From Plectrocnemia conspersa (lineage: Eukaryota; Arthropoda; Insecta; Trichoptera; Polycentropodidae): DNA of 64,000 nucleotides. A program made the translations under genes and the position numbers. Location: positions 1,178,001-1,242,000 of the forward strand of contig VTFK01000188.1 of assembly GCA_009617715.1 (NCBI GenBank). The letters are read 5' to 3'. The notes below the pieces were generated by a model. It saw only the letters and a list, made by a program, of their open reading frames with translations. It was not told the origin of the DNA and did not search any database. Below, piece after piece: positions 37,151 to 48,492 of this stretch; positions within the stretch are counted from its first letter, which is position 1, and the number at the start of each line of letters is the position of its first letter.

Positions 37151-37692
37151 ATTTAATGATGGCGTTTTGTTCTAGTGCCTCTTGAGATAGATTCACAAAT
37201 AGATTTTTAATATTCGTGTAGAGAAGTACACTGTTCAAGTTCAATGTTCTTATAATCTTACCACAATAATAATTTAGTCAATGAAATTTATATTTAATGA
37301 CTTGCAACTTAGAAAAATATGTTTGACTGGTGTTATACCTTACCAAGCAAGCATATGTTAGCAACTGTTTATATACTGTTTGACTGAGATACATAAGCAC
37401 CAGCCCTTGCCGTCCGCTCGGATACTCAATATCTTTTGTTTACGCTAACAAGGTTAAAAATGGTTTTACGAAATCGTCTAATTTCATCGCAATGATTACG
37501 GGTGGTCCCAATACATTATTTATTAGTGTACATTCAAGTCAGTATTTTTTTATAAAATATGGAGAAAAACGGTACGAAAAATATCATGCGGGACTAGCTA
37601 AATTAATATGCTGAGTTATATTGAAAGTAGCACTATTAAAAAATGATGCAAAATGTATTATATAATTAAATTTTTATAAACATTTATTTATA

Positions 37693-38670
37693 TTAGGTTG
37701 TTTCATATAAAATTGAATGAGATATAAAACGCTAATTTTTTTTAAATATAATTAAAATATGATATATTTACAGAAAGTTTGTAAACGATTTAGCAATGAA
37801 TAAATGTTTATAAAAACTATGATTATTAAATTCCGTCTTGCAAAGAAATAAGTCAAATGCTTAAAAATATGATAATCTGCAGGGGCAAGGTCATGGAAAT
37901 ATGGGGGATGAGGCAAAATAATATTTTTCAACAGTTCCAATTCTCTTTATCCATATCAGATGTTTTATAGTTTATTTTTTATGCATGGTTTCAATATATA
38001 TACAATATGATTGCACTTGCCTGGTTAAAAAGCGATCGATGAATGACTTTCCCAGAATACAACTTTATTGCCATCATAATTTTTAAGCATATTATAGAGC
38101 TATGTCCTGATCTTCTGATTATCATGTTATACATAATCCATTTCTCATCGCAGGTACTGATTCTCTTCAAGAATGGTTTCCTATTATTTCTGAGAACTAA
38201 TGAAGATCAGAATAAAAATGTGCTGTTTTTGTCTTTTATCTAGACGTCGCGTCGTAACGCAGTTAAAGGAAAAACCTCTTAATTGTTTGTGGATTAACTT
38301 CAACAATGTTTCTCCATCTTATTAATCAACAGCAGATGGAAGTCTTCCACTAAGCTAATCTTAAAGATTATTATCACCATTACGATTTTTTTCCAACCAT
38401 CACCTAACAGTTCTCTGACAAACAGTACCCTCACCAAATACAAAATTTACATTTCTTGTGGCATGCGCCGCATTGTGTTTCAGTTTAAACTCATAAAAAA
38501 ATATACGTAAATGTTTTATCGACCCCATAATGTATAATATTATAAAAACAAGTTAGACTGTAGACTAGTCAGAAGCAAGTAAAGAACAACACCGCTTATT
38601 AAGATCCTGTTTCAATTACTCTCCGTTTTCGACTGAGTAAAAATCGGCCACTTGATACGAAACAATCTAA
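37693..38670 (-). mobile_element. Mariner element with both ends, internally decayed
   Basis: The left end TTAGGTTGTTTCATAT and the inverse right end TTAGATTGTTTCGTAT (read on the minus strand) are flanked by TA on both sides (37691-37692 and 38671-38672), as in Tc1/mariner. The minus strand carries transposase pieces in the right order: TCDEKWIMYN (about 38130-38160), equivalent to the first catalytic aspartate block TGDEKW, and HPPYFHDLAPADYHIF (about 37850-37905), equivalent to the HPPYSPDLAPSDYHLF block. At 978 bp it is shorter than a 1.3-kb autonomous mariner and has stops, so it is inactive. It ends about 350 bp upstream of the TMEM208 start codon. Confidence 0.88.
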
Positions 38671-38939
38671 TATATGTGTATGTATGTAATTTGATTTAAC
38701 TATTTAACAACATCAGTAATTTATATTGTTTTATAAATGAAAGTATTGGAATATAAGAAGTATGGTCGACTAATTTTATTTGGAAATATCGCCATAATAA
38801 TTTGTTTTACTGTTATTTAAATTTATCAAATAATTCGCGAATTTCTTTGATCTTCGGATTTCATTTAATTGGAAAAAAAATAAAATATATTTTATTACTA
38901 AATATATTTAATAAAACACATAATTGTAGTATTAACAAT

Positions 38940-39018
38940 TTTATTAGCGACAACACTGTCCATAACGATCAGTGTCTGTCAGTCTGTGGTGTCGGTAGTT
39001 TGTCAAGCTAAAAAAACG
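38940..39018 (+). promoter_or_regulatory. Likely TMEM208 transcription start and 5' UTR
   Basis: Two insect-type initiator matches, TCAGTG (A at 38971) and TCAGTC (A at 38981), lie within 50 bp of the start codon, and no TATA box is seen. The start ATG has A at -3 (AAACGATGCC). The first in-frame codons upstream of the ATG (from GTG at 38986) are 5' UTR, not coding. No downstream promoter element fits perfectly, so the exact start is unproven. Confidence 0.35.
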
Positions 39019-39471
39019 ATGCCGCCTCCTAGAAAACTTCCAACTAGAGGCATGAAACACATCGTGAAGGAAAATAAAATTACCCTTATATACTACAAAA
39101 CTTGGAGCATATTCTCGTCGACGTTGTACTTCGTGTACGTCTACAACTTCGATGGCCTGGACCTTGTCAATTTCTGTCTGTTTTGCTTCACGTTTTCCAT
39201 TTTCTTCGCGTGCTGCGCCTTCATGCATTACATGGCCATCGTCAAATACGACCACTCGGATAGGAAGATTATAGATCCAGGAACCGACCTCAACGTCAAG
39301 GGAGGCGTGGGAGAACAATTCAAGGATATGATCATCCTGACTTCTGTATCTCAGCTGTTGTGTATATACTCAAAGTACTATCTGATTCTGCTAGTTATGG
39401 CGCCTATCAGAGTGCTCTTTCTGTTCTCCCGTTGGAATAGACAGCCGCTTGTGTTCGAAAATCCGCACTGA
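39019..39471 (+). CDS. Transmembrane protein 208 (TMEM208/SND2 family)
   Basis: A complete, intronless 150-codon gene from ATG 39019 to TGA 39471. TMEM208 is an ER membrane protein, the animal counterpart of yeast Snd2, linked to SRP-independent targeting of membrane proteins to the ER. The N-terminus MPPPRKLPTRGMKHIVKEN fits the family pattern (short basic start, TRG.K.I..EN). Hydrophobic segments lie at about residues 29-44, 49-75 and 104-136. The family motifs TDLN (89-92), EQFKDMIILT (99-108) and MAP with a following aromatic/basic stretch (127-139) are present. The protein ends at ENPH and lacks the Lys/Arg-rich tail usual in the family (about 170 residues). It lies inside the putative Kdm3 intron on the same strand. 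Absence of introns suggests a retroposed copy, but the reading frame is intact and looks constrained. Confidence 0.92.
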   Translation: MPPPRKLPTRGMKHIVKENKITLIYYKTWSIFSSTLYFVYVYNFDGLDLVNFCLFCFTFSIFFACCAFMHYMAIVKYDHSDRKIIDPGTDLNVKGGVGEQFKDMIILTSVSQLLCIYSKYYLILLVMAPIRVLFLFSRWNRQPLVFENPH

Positions 39472-39850
39472 GGAGATTTAGCTAGACTGATTGTTATTGT
39501 TGCCATATATTTGCCTCAGGACTGTCTCGATTTTGTATCCCGGCGATTCGGCTAGCGATATTTCCTCTCTCCCTGGGGTGCTCTTGACTTATTTCATTGT
39601 ATGTATGTAAACCTTTCTGCGACATTTTGCCCTTTATATAAATATATCGTTCTGCCTGTTTATATTTATATTTTTTTTGTAAAGAAAAACGTATAATTTT
39701 TGTCCTAAACTAAATTATCTCATATAAAATATACATTCTGCGTTTTTAAATAGATGTTTTATTTATTTTCTTACTACTCGTACACAACTTGACATAACAA
39801 ATTATTCATACATTTTATATGAATGGTTCAGGTTAATACGAAATAAAATT
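39472..39850 (+). other. TMEM208 3' UTR and possible polyadenylation signal
   Basis: A GC-moderate 3' flank (to about 39600) passes into AT-rich DNA. The first canonical AATAAA is at 39842-39847. TATAAA-like variants lie near 39638. No poly(A) tract typical of a recent retrocopy is seen. Confidence 0.3.
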
Positions 39851-40989
39851 ATATATCAACTAAACGATATTTTTCTTATTAAAAGATAACTTTTTTATCT
39901 AACGTTTACTTACAAATTATTATTGTTGTATTAAAATCTATCAGACCGAATATTTTTCAAACTCAATTAACACACCTTAATTTTTAATTACTTTAATGAT
40001 ACACTATATGTTTATTAAATATACACGTTATTTATTAGATCGATTAATCTTTTCATTAGTTAAAGAAAATTAACAACTTCAATGCACTTTCTTCGACTAT
40101 CTTCAAAGGAACCCAAAACCACCCCTAATTTAAAAGTTTATACATATATATTTGCGAACTCGGTAAATCAGATTTAGGTCAAACTTTACCGAAACCTTTT
40201 AACATTGCAAACATCTTGGCTAAGTTCGTTAGCTAGACTGATCCGCCATCTTGATACAACTCGGTTAATAAAAAATCTTGCTTTTAGTGCCGGAAGATTT
40301 CTTTAACAAGATCACGTTATCGAAAAAAATTGCTACAATTCATCGGTTTTGCTTTGACAAAACGCTACTGATTGATGTTCTATAATTCATATTTAACATA
40401 AAATGTAGATTTTTTAACATATATTATACATAATAAATAATATCGTGTATAGGATATTTTCGTCTCTACAAAATGCCTGTTCTTTAAATTTTATTTTTCT
40501 GTCCCATAACTCAATCGCATTATTCTTAAGCACAAGAAAAGATCAACACTCGTTCTTTTAAATATCCTCAAAAATCTGTAGCTGTAAAACCAGAGGATCA
40601 CCTTGCTCAATAACAATCTAAAGCTTCTGAAAATTATTTTTTAGTTTTTTTTGTTACATTACTTAAATATTGATGGTTTTGAAAGATAACTTTTTTAATG
40701 AAACTAACAATAATAAATGCTTATGTTAAAAAAGTAATTTTTTGCCTTTATTTTTATAGTGTATAAAATGAAATATATAATCCAGCAAAATGTATTTATT
40801 TTCAAATGAGTAACTTTTGTTTTTTTTTTAAATAAAAAAGGTGCCGGCATTCATTTTTTGTCAAGCATTTTACTAAAAAAAAATTTAAATTAAATATAAA
40901 GCAGCTTTTCCTATGCCACGAAGCGCATACAAAATTAAATAAATTTATATAATATTTATTTATTTCAAAATTTTTTGGTGTTTTTTAAA

Positions 40990-41105
40990 GTATATTCAAA
41001 CCAAATTTTGGTCAATAGGAGGGTGCAAAAACAATTATCACTTCTCAGATGGCTAAAATTCACGTCAAAAGCAATAAAATCGTGTCGGCGTCGTCAGTGT
41101 GAACG
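40990..41105 (-). repeat. Repeat family B unit (reverse copy)
   Basis: It reads CAAATTTTGGTCAATAGGAG, CAATTATCACTTCTCAGATG, CACGTCAAAAGCAATAAAAT, CGTGTCGGCG on the plus strand: the reverse complement of the family B unit. It is followed directly by the hAT-derived segment 41106-41431. Confidence 0.8.
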
Positions 41106-41431
41106 CTCGGCACTAGCGCAAATAAAATTGAACTGATATGCTGCTATAAAATATCTATGAAACTCAATTTAACAGTTGCGAAACGTCCATTTACTGTTTG
41201 AACTTAAATCTAACCTAATGAAAGTTCTAAAACAAAGAGAGTTTTAGAAGGTCAAGTCCAAAATATTCATCCCGCAGGGGAAAATACGCGAAGAATAGAT
41301 ATAGACAGACATCGCATCTTACATATTGCTCCATAGTTTGTCTGCATTTCGGTATTACACTATGTTTTAAAAATATGATAGTTATCCTTACCGATATTAC
41401 TACGGATTTCTAATATAAGAGGGCCGATCAA
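41106..41431. repeat. hAT-derived segment, second copy
   Basis: It aligns to 23318-23677 inside the hAT element. Here it is bracketed by two reverse family B units (40990 and 41432), whereas in the hAT copy only the distal unit is present. This looks like a unit-flanked segment amplified outside a complete element. Confidence 0.75.
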
Positions 41432-41825
41432 AGTATATTCAAACCGAATTTTGGTCAATAGGAGAGCGCAAAAATAATTATAACTTCTCAGAAGGCAAAA
41501 ATTCACGTCAAAAGCAATAAAATCGTGTTGGTGCCGTCGCAGTGGGAACGCTACGGCACGGCTTTTGACGTGGATTTTTGACTTCTGAGAACGGATAATT
41601 GTTTTTTGCGCTCTCCTATTAGGCAAAATTCTGTTTAGATGTACTTTATTCGATTATCACTCATAATATTGTTCCCACTGCTACGGCGACGGCACTATTT
41701 TATTGCTTTTGACGTGGATTTTTGACTTCTGAGAAGGGATAATTGTTTTTTGCGCTCTCCTAATGGTCAAAATTCGGTTTAGGTGTTCTTCATTTGATTC
41801 TTACCTATTTAAAATCGTAATATTG
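41432..41825. repeat. Family B cluster: one reverse and two forward units
   Basis: A reverse unit (41432-41550) is joined head-to-head to a forward unit (41551-41673), which is followed in tandem by another forward unit (41674-41825). The tandem period between the GACG motifs at 41567 and 41711 is 144 bp. The head-to-head junction makes a large inverted repeat centred near 41550. Confidence 0.85.
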
Positions 41826-42314
41826 TAAAAAAAACTTGTAAATTAAACTGTAGCTTCTTATCTTTCCATTTTTTGTATCCATATTTTATATAGCTTCTTA
41901 TCATACCAATATTTCCATTTCCAAAAAAAAATGCTAGCTAATTTAATAAAAAACAAAAAGTTTTTTTTTTCCCTTACTTTTTTTTTTTTTTTTGCCCTAA
42001 AAAATAAATAAATAAAAGTAAGAACAAATTAATAGATACCCATGTAAATGGCTATGGCCAGGAACTGGAAAAAAATAAATATTAGACACTGTACTAATAT
42101 TTCCATATTTTCTGTTATTGTTTTGGTCCTTTTTAGTGGGACCGGCGATTGGAAGTAATCGAAATTTTCTTTCATTGTTAAACTTGGGGTTAAACTTTTA
42201 CACTTAAAAATAATTAAAATGAATATAATCACATCATATTTACGTAAAAATAAAGAAATTAAATGTTACGCAGATTGGCAATGTTTTTTAAACATTAAAA
42301 ATACTGTATAAAAA

Positions 42315-42363
42315 AGGTGCCGGAACGCCGTTCCACCGCGTTACATGACAAAAAAAGCCCTGC
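42315..42363 (-). repeat. hAT-like element end (CAGGGCTTTTTTT type)
   Basis: Read on the minus strand it starts CAGGGCTTTTTTTGTCATG and continues to GGAACGGCGTTCCGGCACC. GGAACGGCGTTCC is itself a palindrome. A related GGTGCCGGCATTC motif with TTTTTTGTC lies at 40839-40861. No partner end or target duplication was found. Confidence 0.5.
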
Positions 42364-43229
42364 TTTTACATATTGATTCATTCAAAGTTAAGCTTTGAGC
42401 TCTATGTTATGTTATGTTATGTTAGGTTTATTTAATAGTGTCAATCGCTCGGTCAATGCTATCGACATATTTTAAAATGGTTGACCGTCAATATTTAACA
42501 AGCACATGTATAATAGTTCAAGTCTGTAATATTTCATAGGCCATCATCCACGAGCACGACTTTAAAGGTCGACGTTTCGATTTACCATAAAATCGCTCGA
42601 TCTCTCGGTTCGGTTATGGCGAATTCGTGCCGAGGAGGTTAATCCTTTCACGTTCTGATCCTTTTCCATTTTTTTGTTTTGCATAATAATATCAAAACTT
42701 TGCAAAAGCGATTATATCAATTTCATAATGTATATAGTATGGTTTGTTAAGGAACAAAGTTTGAATACCTTTAGAGTTGCTTTATTATCCATTAGTCTGA
42801 GATGCACACTTTGTGTAAAGAGTACACCTACCCAAAAAGGAGTGAAAACTTGAAAGCCATAAATAATGTAGCAAAATGCTTTTCTAATTTTAGTGTGGGT
42901 GAGAGCATTTATAAAGCGCATAAGATCATCATCAAAATTGATGATCCACCTACGTAAGATTTGTTCATGTTTATTATTATATTAATCATTGCCAAAATTG
43001 TTAATATGTGCATGGGAATAATAATCTGATTTGTTTAGAATCACTGTAAATACATACTTATTCACTTAAATTTTAATTTAAAGTTTAGATGTGAATTATA
43101 CACTAAAACAGTTAAATCCAATATGCCACAATCATATTTCTCGTTTTTATCTAGTTTTAAAACATTTTAATCAGTTCTATTGACAAACACTTGTTTGGAT
43201 CAACAGAAGAGGGTCTTTACAGAGATAGT

Positions 43230-43450
43230 GGTGAAATTGTGCGAGGTGGGTTAAGTTGCAGCAGGACCCACCCCCTCTGCGTCATCCCTTTAGATTTATA
43301 AGGGCGTGTGCACGTCGTTTACATTACATTTCATTACAGAAGCTGCAGAGTAATGAGAGACTTCCGCATGACGCCGGAAAGTGTAAATTTGCCGACACAA
43401 AGGCCAGCTAGCTAGCTAGCTAGCTACCCCCGGGTTGGTTCTACGCTGTT
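43230..43450. other. GC-richer patch with an (AGCT)5 microsatellite
   Basis: Mixed-composition sequence with GGACCCACCCCCTCTGCGTC at about 43265 ends in a 21-nt AGCT tandem (43406-43426) and CCCCCGGG. There are no coding features. Possible regulatory patch. Confidence 0.4.
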
Positions 43451-44424
43451 TGTTCCACAAAACCGAATAATGAAAAATAACTCGTTTTCCATTAAGTGAT
43501 CCGCTTTAAAACTCGGGTAATGTATACACCGACCGCCTTTGTTGCAGTATTTACAATGGGTCCAACGTATATTAAAATATTATATAATTACATTAAGATT
43601 GATCAATACCACTGAACATGTTAATACAATTATCTAGAATACAATCTCCAAGTTTATATAATAACATCCTCCCCAAAATCCTATCATAAAGGCTTTGTCA
43701 ATATACGATAGAATATATTATAGATTTGGTAAACCTCTAGGGATCGGTAAATGTTCCTTTCTTACATAGGATTACGCTGATGACTAGCTTAGTTCTAACA
43801 AAGCAATATAAGTTAACTGGATATATTTGAGAACTTTTTATATATATATATATTTTTATTTAAAAACTATATCTATTAATACCAGATGGTGCATTTAGTG
43901 TAATTTATATATAGACACTACAACTATCATTGTGGAATTATATTACTGGTATTATTTATTATAGTAGAGAATCGCTTATTTATAAACCTTTGTGTATTCT
44001 GCAAAACTTGTTTATTGTAAATTGTTACCCATCGTGTTGTTTATTATACACATGGCATCGCGTAGGATGATATATGTATGTGTAATACATAAATATTGAC
44101 CTAATGAGGGAAGTGTACATATATTAATGTTCAATTTATGCAATTCACATCTGTATCAAAATAAATTTAAACTCAATTTATAATCTAAATATTGAGGAAT
44201 TGTTATCTTCGACCAAAATCATGTTTCCCTAAGACTTGAGTGTTTCTTTTTGCAGTAAAATATTTTGAAGTAAAATAATAGATTATTCATAAAATATGAA
44301 AACATGAAAAATAAAAGAGATTTTTAAATAATGATTTTAACACCATTTTTAAAATAAATATTGAACCTTTTGGCAAATCTAGACATTTTATGTCGAGAAT
44401 ATTGTTAGTAGACTCTAATCCTAT

Positions 44425-44500
44425 TATTCGACCGACTTGCCGGCGTTTATGACTTAATACGTTTCTCACGCTCGGTGCGTCAATTTCACTAAAAGCTTTT
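44425..44500. repeat. Dispersed repeat shared with 16795-16880
   Basis: Second copy, with TTTATGACTTAATACG, TCACGCTCGGTGCGTCAATTT and ACTAAAAG in the same order as at 16795. Confidence 0.5.
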
Positions 44501-45292
44501 ATAATTCGTTTTTTTTTAATTTGCGGATGTACGGAAATTCTAGTAGAAGAACAATAATTTATTGTCTTGTAGAATATGTATATAGTGACTAGTTTGTTTA
44601 TATGCTAGCATACGTTTTAAATGCTTCGCCAATGACATTTAAAAATAAAATTAATCACGAGAAAGGCATTCTTCTCTTAGATCATTTTAACTTATTTATT
44701 GTAATAACGAATAACTAATCAATTATCTATTTATTGTCCTCACAGTCATGTGCATTCTGTTTAGTGGATCTAAATTCAAATGGAGATACCAACGTTGAGG
44801 GCTATTTTGTACTATTAATATTAGATTCAAAGTGAAAATAATGAAAATGAAAATTTCTATCTATTTGATATAAGTAGAAAAATCCGTATATATAGAATAC
44901 AATAAAATTGAATTGAATAGATATTACTACTAATCATATTCGTTATTAAAATATATTTTATAATATTCGATATATGTAGTGGTATATATTAACTTTTTAA
45001 TTTTTAAAAACATAAAAAACCGACCAAATACAAAAACTCAGTACTAAGTCTTAGTATATTACAACAACTAAGTCATTTTTTTCAATGTACCACTGCAATA
45101 TCTTCAGCCCCATTGTAACATTTTTGTTGTGGGTAATTTATCTTATTATATTTATGTTTTTAGTAACAGTCATGGCCATTACAACTAATAACCAAAATAT
45201 TTAAGAAAAAAAAACACATTGTAACAGCCGAAATTCCATAAATTACTTATATTTTCGATTTACTATTGTGCAGTTATGGACTTTCTCAATAC

Positions 45293-45330
45293 TTGGTATT
45301 GATTTTTTTATTTTTTTAAATCAATACCAA
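45293..45330. repeat. Perfect 13-bp hairpin in AT-rich DNA
   Basis: TTGGTATTGATTT and AAATCAATACCAA are exact inverse copies separated by a T-rich 12-nt loop. It could be a MITE remnant or a cruciform. No flanking duplication was identified. Confidence 0.75.
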
Positions 45331-46569
45331 CCATATTTTTTTTGTCTGCCAAAAGTTATTTATTATGGTAATATTTTTTTTTGAGCATACCGAGTTGTAT
45401 ATTTTTGACAGCATGTATAATTAAAATTAAGCTTAATTGAACGAATATTTGGAAGCTCTATTCGTCAGATAAAAAGAGCAATAATAGCTTCTTACAAAAT
45501 CAACTATTTTGAAACTTTTAAAAGCATGCTTTAAATACTGTTTTTTTGATGATGAATCTTGTCAATAAACATTGTCAAATTTATTTCTCAAACAATTCAG
45601 TCTAACGCAAAATTTGTGATATGGCGAAAAATTACATTGCATTACAAATATTGTAATTTTATTGGTTTTTGCTCGATATTACTACAACTACTTTTCGGAA
45701 AAAACCTTTCGTTAATACTCATAAATAATAAAGAGGTAGCAAAATTTAGGTTACATCCCTCGAAAGTCAAGACACGTGTGTATATAAATGCAATCGATGT
45801 TATTGCCATCACTGCGTTTTATATTTTGATGACTTATAAAAAAATATTGGAATAATGTATAAAATATGGTAAAAGTTATTAGAATATATTAAATTAGTAT
45901 TCTTTATTTATGAAAAAAATGTTAGGGTATAAGTATACGTATAGTGAAAATATTTTCTTAAAAAAACTCTATTCCTTAACATTATAAATGTGTACAGAAG
46001 AGTAAAATATTTTATATACAGATTAAATTAAATACATATCCTGCATTGATTGGTTAAAAGTAAATGGTATTCTCAAATATGCACCTTTTTAAAAAGATGA
46101 TTTGTATTAATCATTTAAAAGTATATGACAGACTATTAATTACTACATATTGGCTGTGGTATAGTAATAATATAGTAAAAATAAAGTTTGTGAAAAAACA
46201 TTTAAAATTATAATTTGTAAAGATATACATATTTGCTGTTGAAAAATACTTTGTGTATAAAAAGCCTTTGTCACGTTATTTTAATTACAAGAAAAACTTG
46301 CCAAATTCCTGCATAATAAAAGAATTAAATTTGTAGATAATTTAAGAAATGTTTGTGTCGAGTTAAATTGCTTATTTAGGGATATATTCACAAAAATTAA
46401 TGTTTTTCTTTTCCTTTGGTACAAAAATATAAATACTTTTACTACAAAAAATAAACATCGGACCTTGTTTGTTTAAAATTAAACGGATGCAAATAAAACT
46501 TTAAATGATTTATTTTTATAAAATACAAAGTTATTAATATTACACTATTATATTTTTTTTTAAACCATA

Positions 46570-46960
46570 TACAAAGTGTGTTATTTTCGCAGTCTTGTTT
46601 GCGTCTCCGAAGATTGGGTTGAATTCTTGTTTTGATTCACATAGCTGGATCAGGTTTTATGTGAAGTGGAAAGCAGCTGCTTCTTCGTTCTTTTAGATAT
46701 CATTTTCGGTACTTGGCATAGCTTTCATGTCTAGCGAAGTTGTAGTATAAGTTTTGATGAAAGATTCTAATGGAAATGTAATAAGAATAAAGATAAGGAA
46801 GGTATCTCGACCCTTTCCTAATTGCAAAAATTTGGCCAATGTGATAATTTGAGGTGGAAACATACTATGTTATTGTCTGCTACTTGCCTAACGACTATTT
46901 TTTAACCAGCCGGAGATTTTGAAAAATATTTCACCAATTTGTCAGCACATATATAAGTTC
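46570..46960 (-). pseudogene. Unrecognised coding-like relic
   Basis: One minus-strand frame, interrupted by a few stops, reads MFPPQIITLAKFLQLGKGRD, then a hydrophobic run TFLIFILITFPLESF, then TTTSLDMKAMPSTEND, and after stops KNEEAAAFHFT and NLIQLCESKQEFNPIFGD. The frame is kept over about 390 bp despite the stops, as in a decayed gene or transposon. I cannot assign a family. Confidence 0.3.
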
Positions 46961-47284
46961 CTTTGTGTTTGCATGACTACATAATTTTCATTGTTTAGGT
47001 ATATTTAAAAGATACGTTTGCAAAATGCTTTAATTCATCCAAATCTCTGATCGTCACGTGCGCTTGTATAGCATCGCCGTGTCGCAAATATTAATAACAA
47101 TAATTATGCTTTTAATAAGTAATTATGACAAATTTTAGTCTCAAGTTCAATAAAATAAATAAATTTATGGTTGAAATAGAGACATAATTTATACAAAAAT
47201 TAATGTGAATGTGAAATTCATCATATCTTATTTGCTGACTGATTTTTTTTGTATATATATTTTTTTCCATACCTAGTCCCCTGT

Positions 47285-47308
47285 TTTAAAAGTCACGGCA
47301 CGCCACTG
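47285..47308 (-). repeat. hAT-like terminus (CAGTGGCGTGCC type)
   Basis: Read on the minus strand, CAGTGGCGTGCCGTGACTTT at 47308 downward is a typical hAT inverted-repeat end. No inverse partner is visible in the preceding 2 kb, so the element is truncated. Confidence 0.45.
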
Positions 47309-47989
47309 ATGTTTGTATTTTAATATGTTAAAAAACGCTATATTTTCATACATATTCGCAGCTATTCTTAGTACACTTATCCCTTCGATTAATACGTTTT
47401 TTTTTAATACCTCAAATCAAACATATTTGATTCCTCACGTATAGCGCAGCGATGTACAAAAACATGGTTTAATAGCTAACTTGTTCAGCTCCCACTTCTT
47501 ACAGATGCCCTACATCTGGAACCTTTCTCACTGCCCATGCAGTGTGTTCTGAGTTTTTTGGAGTGGACGCGTGTCGCTGAAGATTTTGCACGTTGACTTT
47601 TTATATATTGAAGAAACGTTAAAAAGTACACGTAAATACTATTCGATCGTTTTATTACAAATTTTGTTCCTTGCCACGACTTACGCGATATTTCCTGAAA
47701 CGTATATCTACCGCGTAAATCGAGGGATGAGTGTATCAACTTTGTCAGTGTTTTTTTTTTTTTAGTATATTCAATTTAATTTTAAAATTTACTGTATTCT
47801 AATTCATACTGTTTATAAATAAATCATACATCTCACTTGAAAAGGAAGCCTAAATTTCCCTAGATCCCCTCCCCTCACTTTGAGGAATTTTCCGAGATTG
47901 CACCGGCATTTCATAATACAGCTTCCTCGTCGTCACAGCCAGAGATACGTCGACAATTGACATTCGACACTTTGGACAGGTGTGCGTGG

Positions 47990-48492
47990 CACGCGCTCGT
48001 TTAGTTGCGAAGCAGGGGGAATCCTCCCCCGGAGGGCCCCACCGCCCCGCGCGCCTTCGCCCCCTCTCCCCCGCCGCTCTCGCCGCCGCCAGTCTCATTC
48101 GGCTCACTACTGTGGTGCGGACGTCCTCTGGAGACATCTATCTCTCGCTCTCTTCCGACTACGCGTCGAGCGAGTCGAGTCCAGGGGTAACCAACCGGCG
48201 TAGTTTCGTTTTTCGTTGTGGTGGTGACCCCGACACAGTGATGTGCTGGTGACGATTGTGCTTTTCATTTGTATCCCGTATCTGTTGTTGTGCATTGTAA
48301 TATACATATATAATATATTGTAATATTATGTAAATTATACGAGACTATTGTTGTGTTGTGGCTGCTAAACTAGACTATTGTTGTTGTTCTTGTTGTTATC
48401 AAATTTTCATTCATTCACGATGATAATGATGATGACGATGCGATGACTGTGCCATCATTTATTTTCTGTTCTGAGCTTGTGATTTTGTTTGT
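47990..48492 (+). promoter_or_regulatory. CpG-rich promoter and putative 5' non-coding exon
   Basis: The most GC-rich block of the window (48000-48240) contains runs of CCGCC/CGCC, a TCATTC initiator-like match (A at 48097) and no TATA box. It passes into AT-richer sequence with ATG-rich (GATGATGAC) text, and ends at a strong donor GT|GTAAGTAT (exon end 48492). Several short upstream ATG frames stop quickly, as in 5' UTRs. One late frame, MTVPSFIFCSELVILF, runs to the donor and cannot be excluded as coding. I infer a plus-strand transcription start, either an internal Kdm3 promoter or another gene. Confidence 0.5.

Larger units (their letters stand above)
24961..37692 (+). other. Putative Kdm3 giant intron, second part
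   Basis: This is AT-rich DNA with the repeats listed separately. I see nothing specific in 24961-26370, 26605-27837, 28160-28990, 29660-30090, 31776-32900, 33046-35510, 35840-36520 or 37150-37690, apart from AT microsatellites and a TATATAAAG motif at about 28124 that could be a TATA box but has no gene behind it. The 35-kb region also has CATACATACGTATGTATG-type runs near 34470. Confidence 0.6.
39851..47990 (+). other. Putative Kdm3 giant intron, third part
   Basis: Contains the family B/D cluster (40990-41825), hAT-like ends (42315, 47308), a GC-rich patch (43230-43450), a hairpin (45293) and a coding-like relic (46570-46960). In 39851-40985, 42364-43220, 43451-44420, 44501-46560 and 47310-47980 I see only AT-rich sequence, with GTTATGTTATGTTATGTTA at 42406-42424 and poly-T runs near 41960-41995. 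Confidence 0.6.

Noticed and set aside
38986..39018. Upstream in-frame extension of TMEM208 (11 codons from a GTG)
   Set aside because: It starts with GTG, not ATG. The ATG at 39019 has a good context and begins the family-like N-terminus.
38944..39318. 124-codon minus-strand frame overlapping TMEM208
   Set aside because: Antisense shadow of a clearly coding sequence.
39478..40242. A 14-bp direct repeat TTAGCTAGACTGAT at 39478 and 40229, as a possible retrogene target duplication
   Set aside because: One copy lies 7 bp after the TMEM208 stop codon, so it does not flank the insertion. Probably chance.
43406..43426. (AGCT)5 as a regulatory site array
   Set aside because: A plain tetranucleotide microsatellite explains it.
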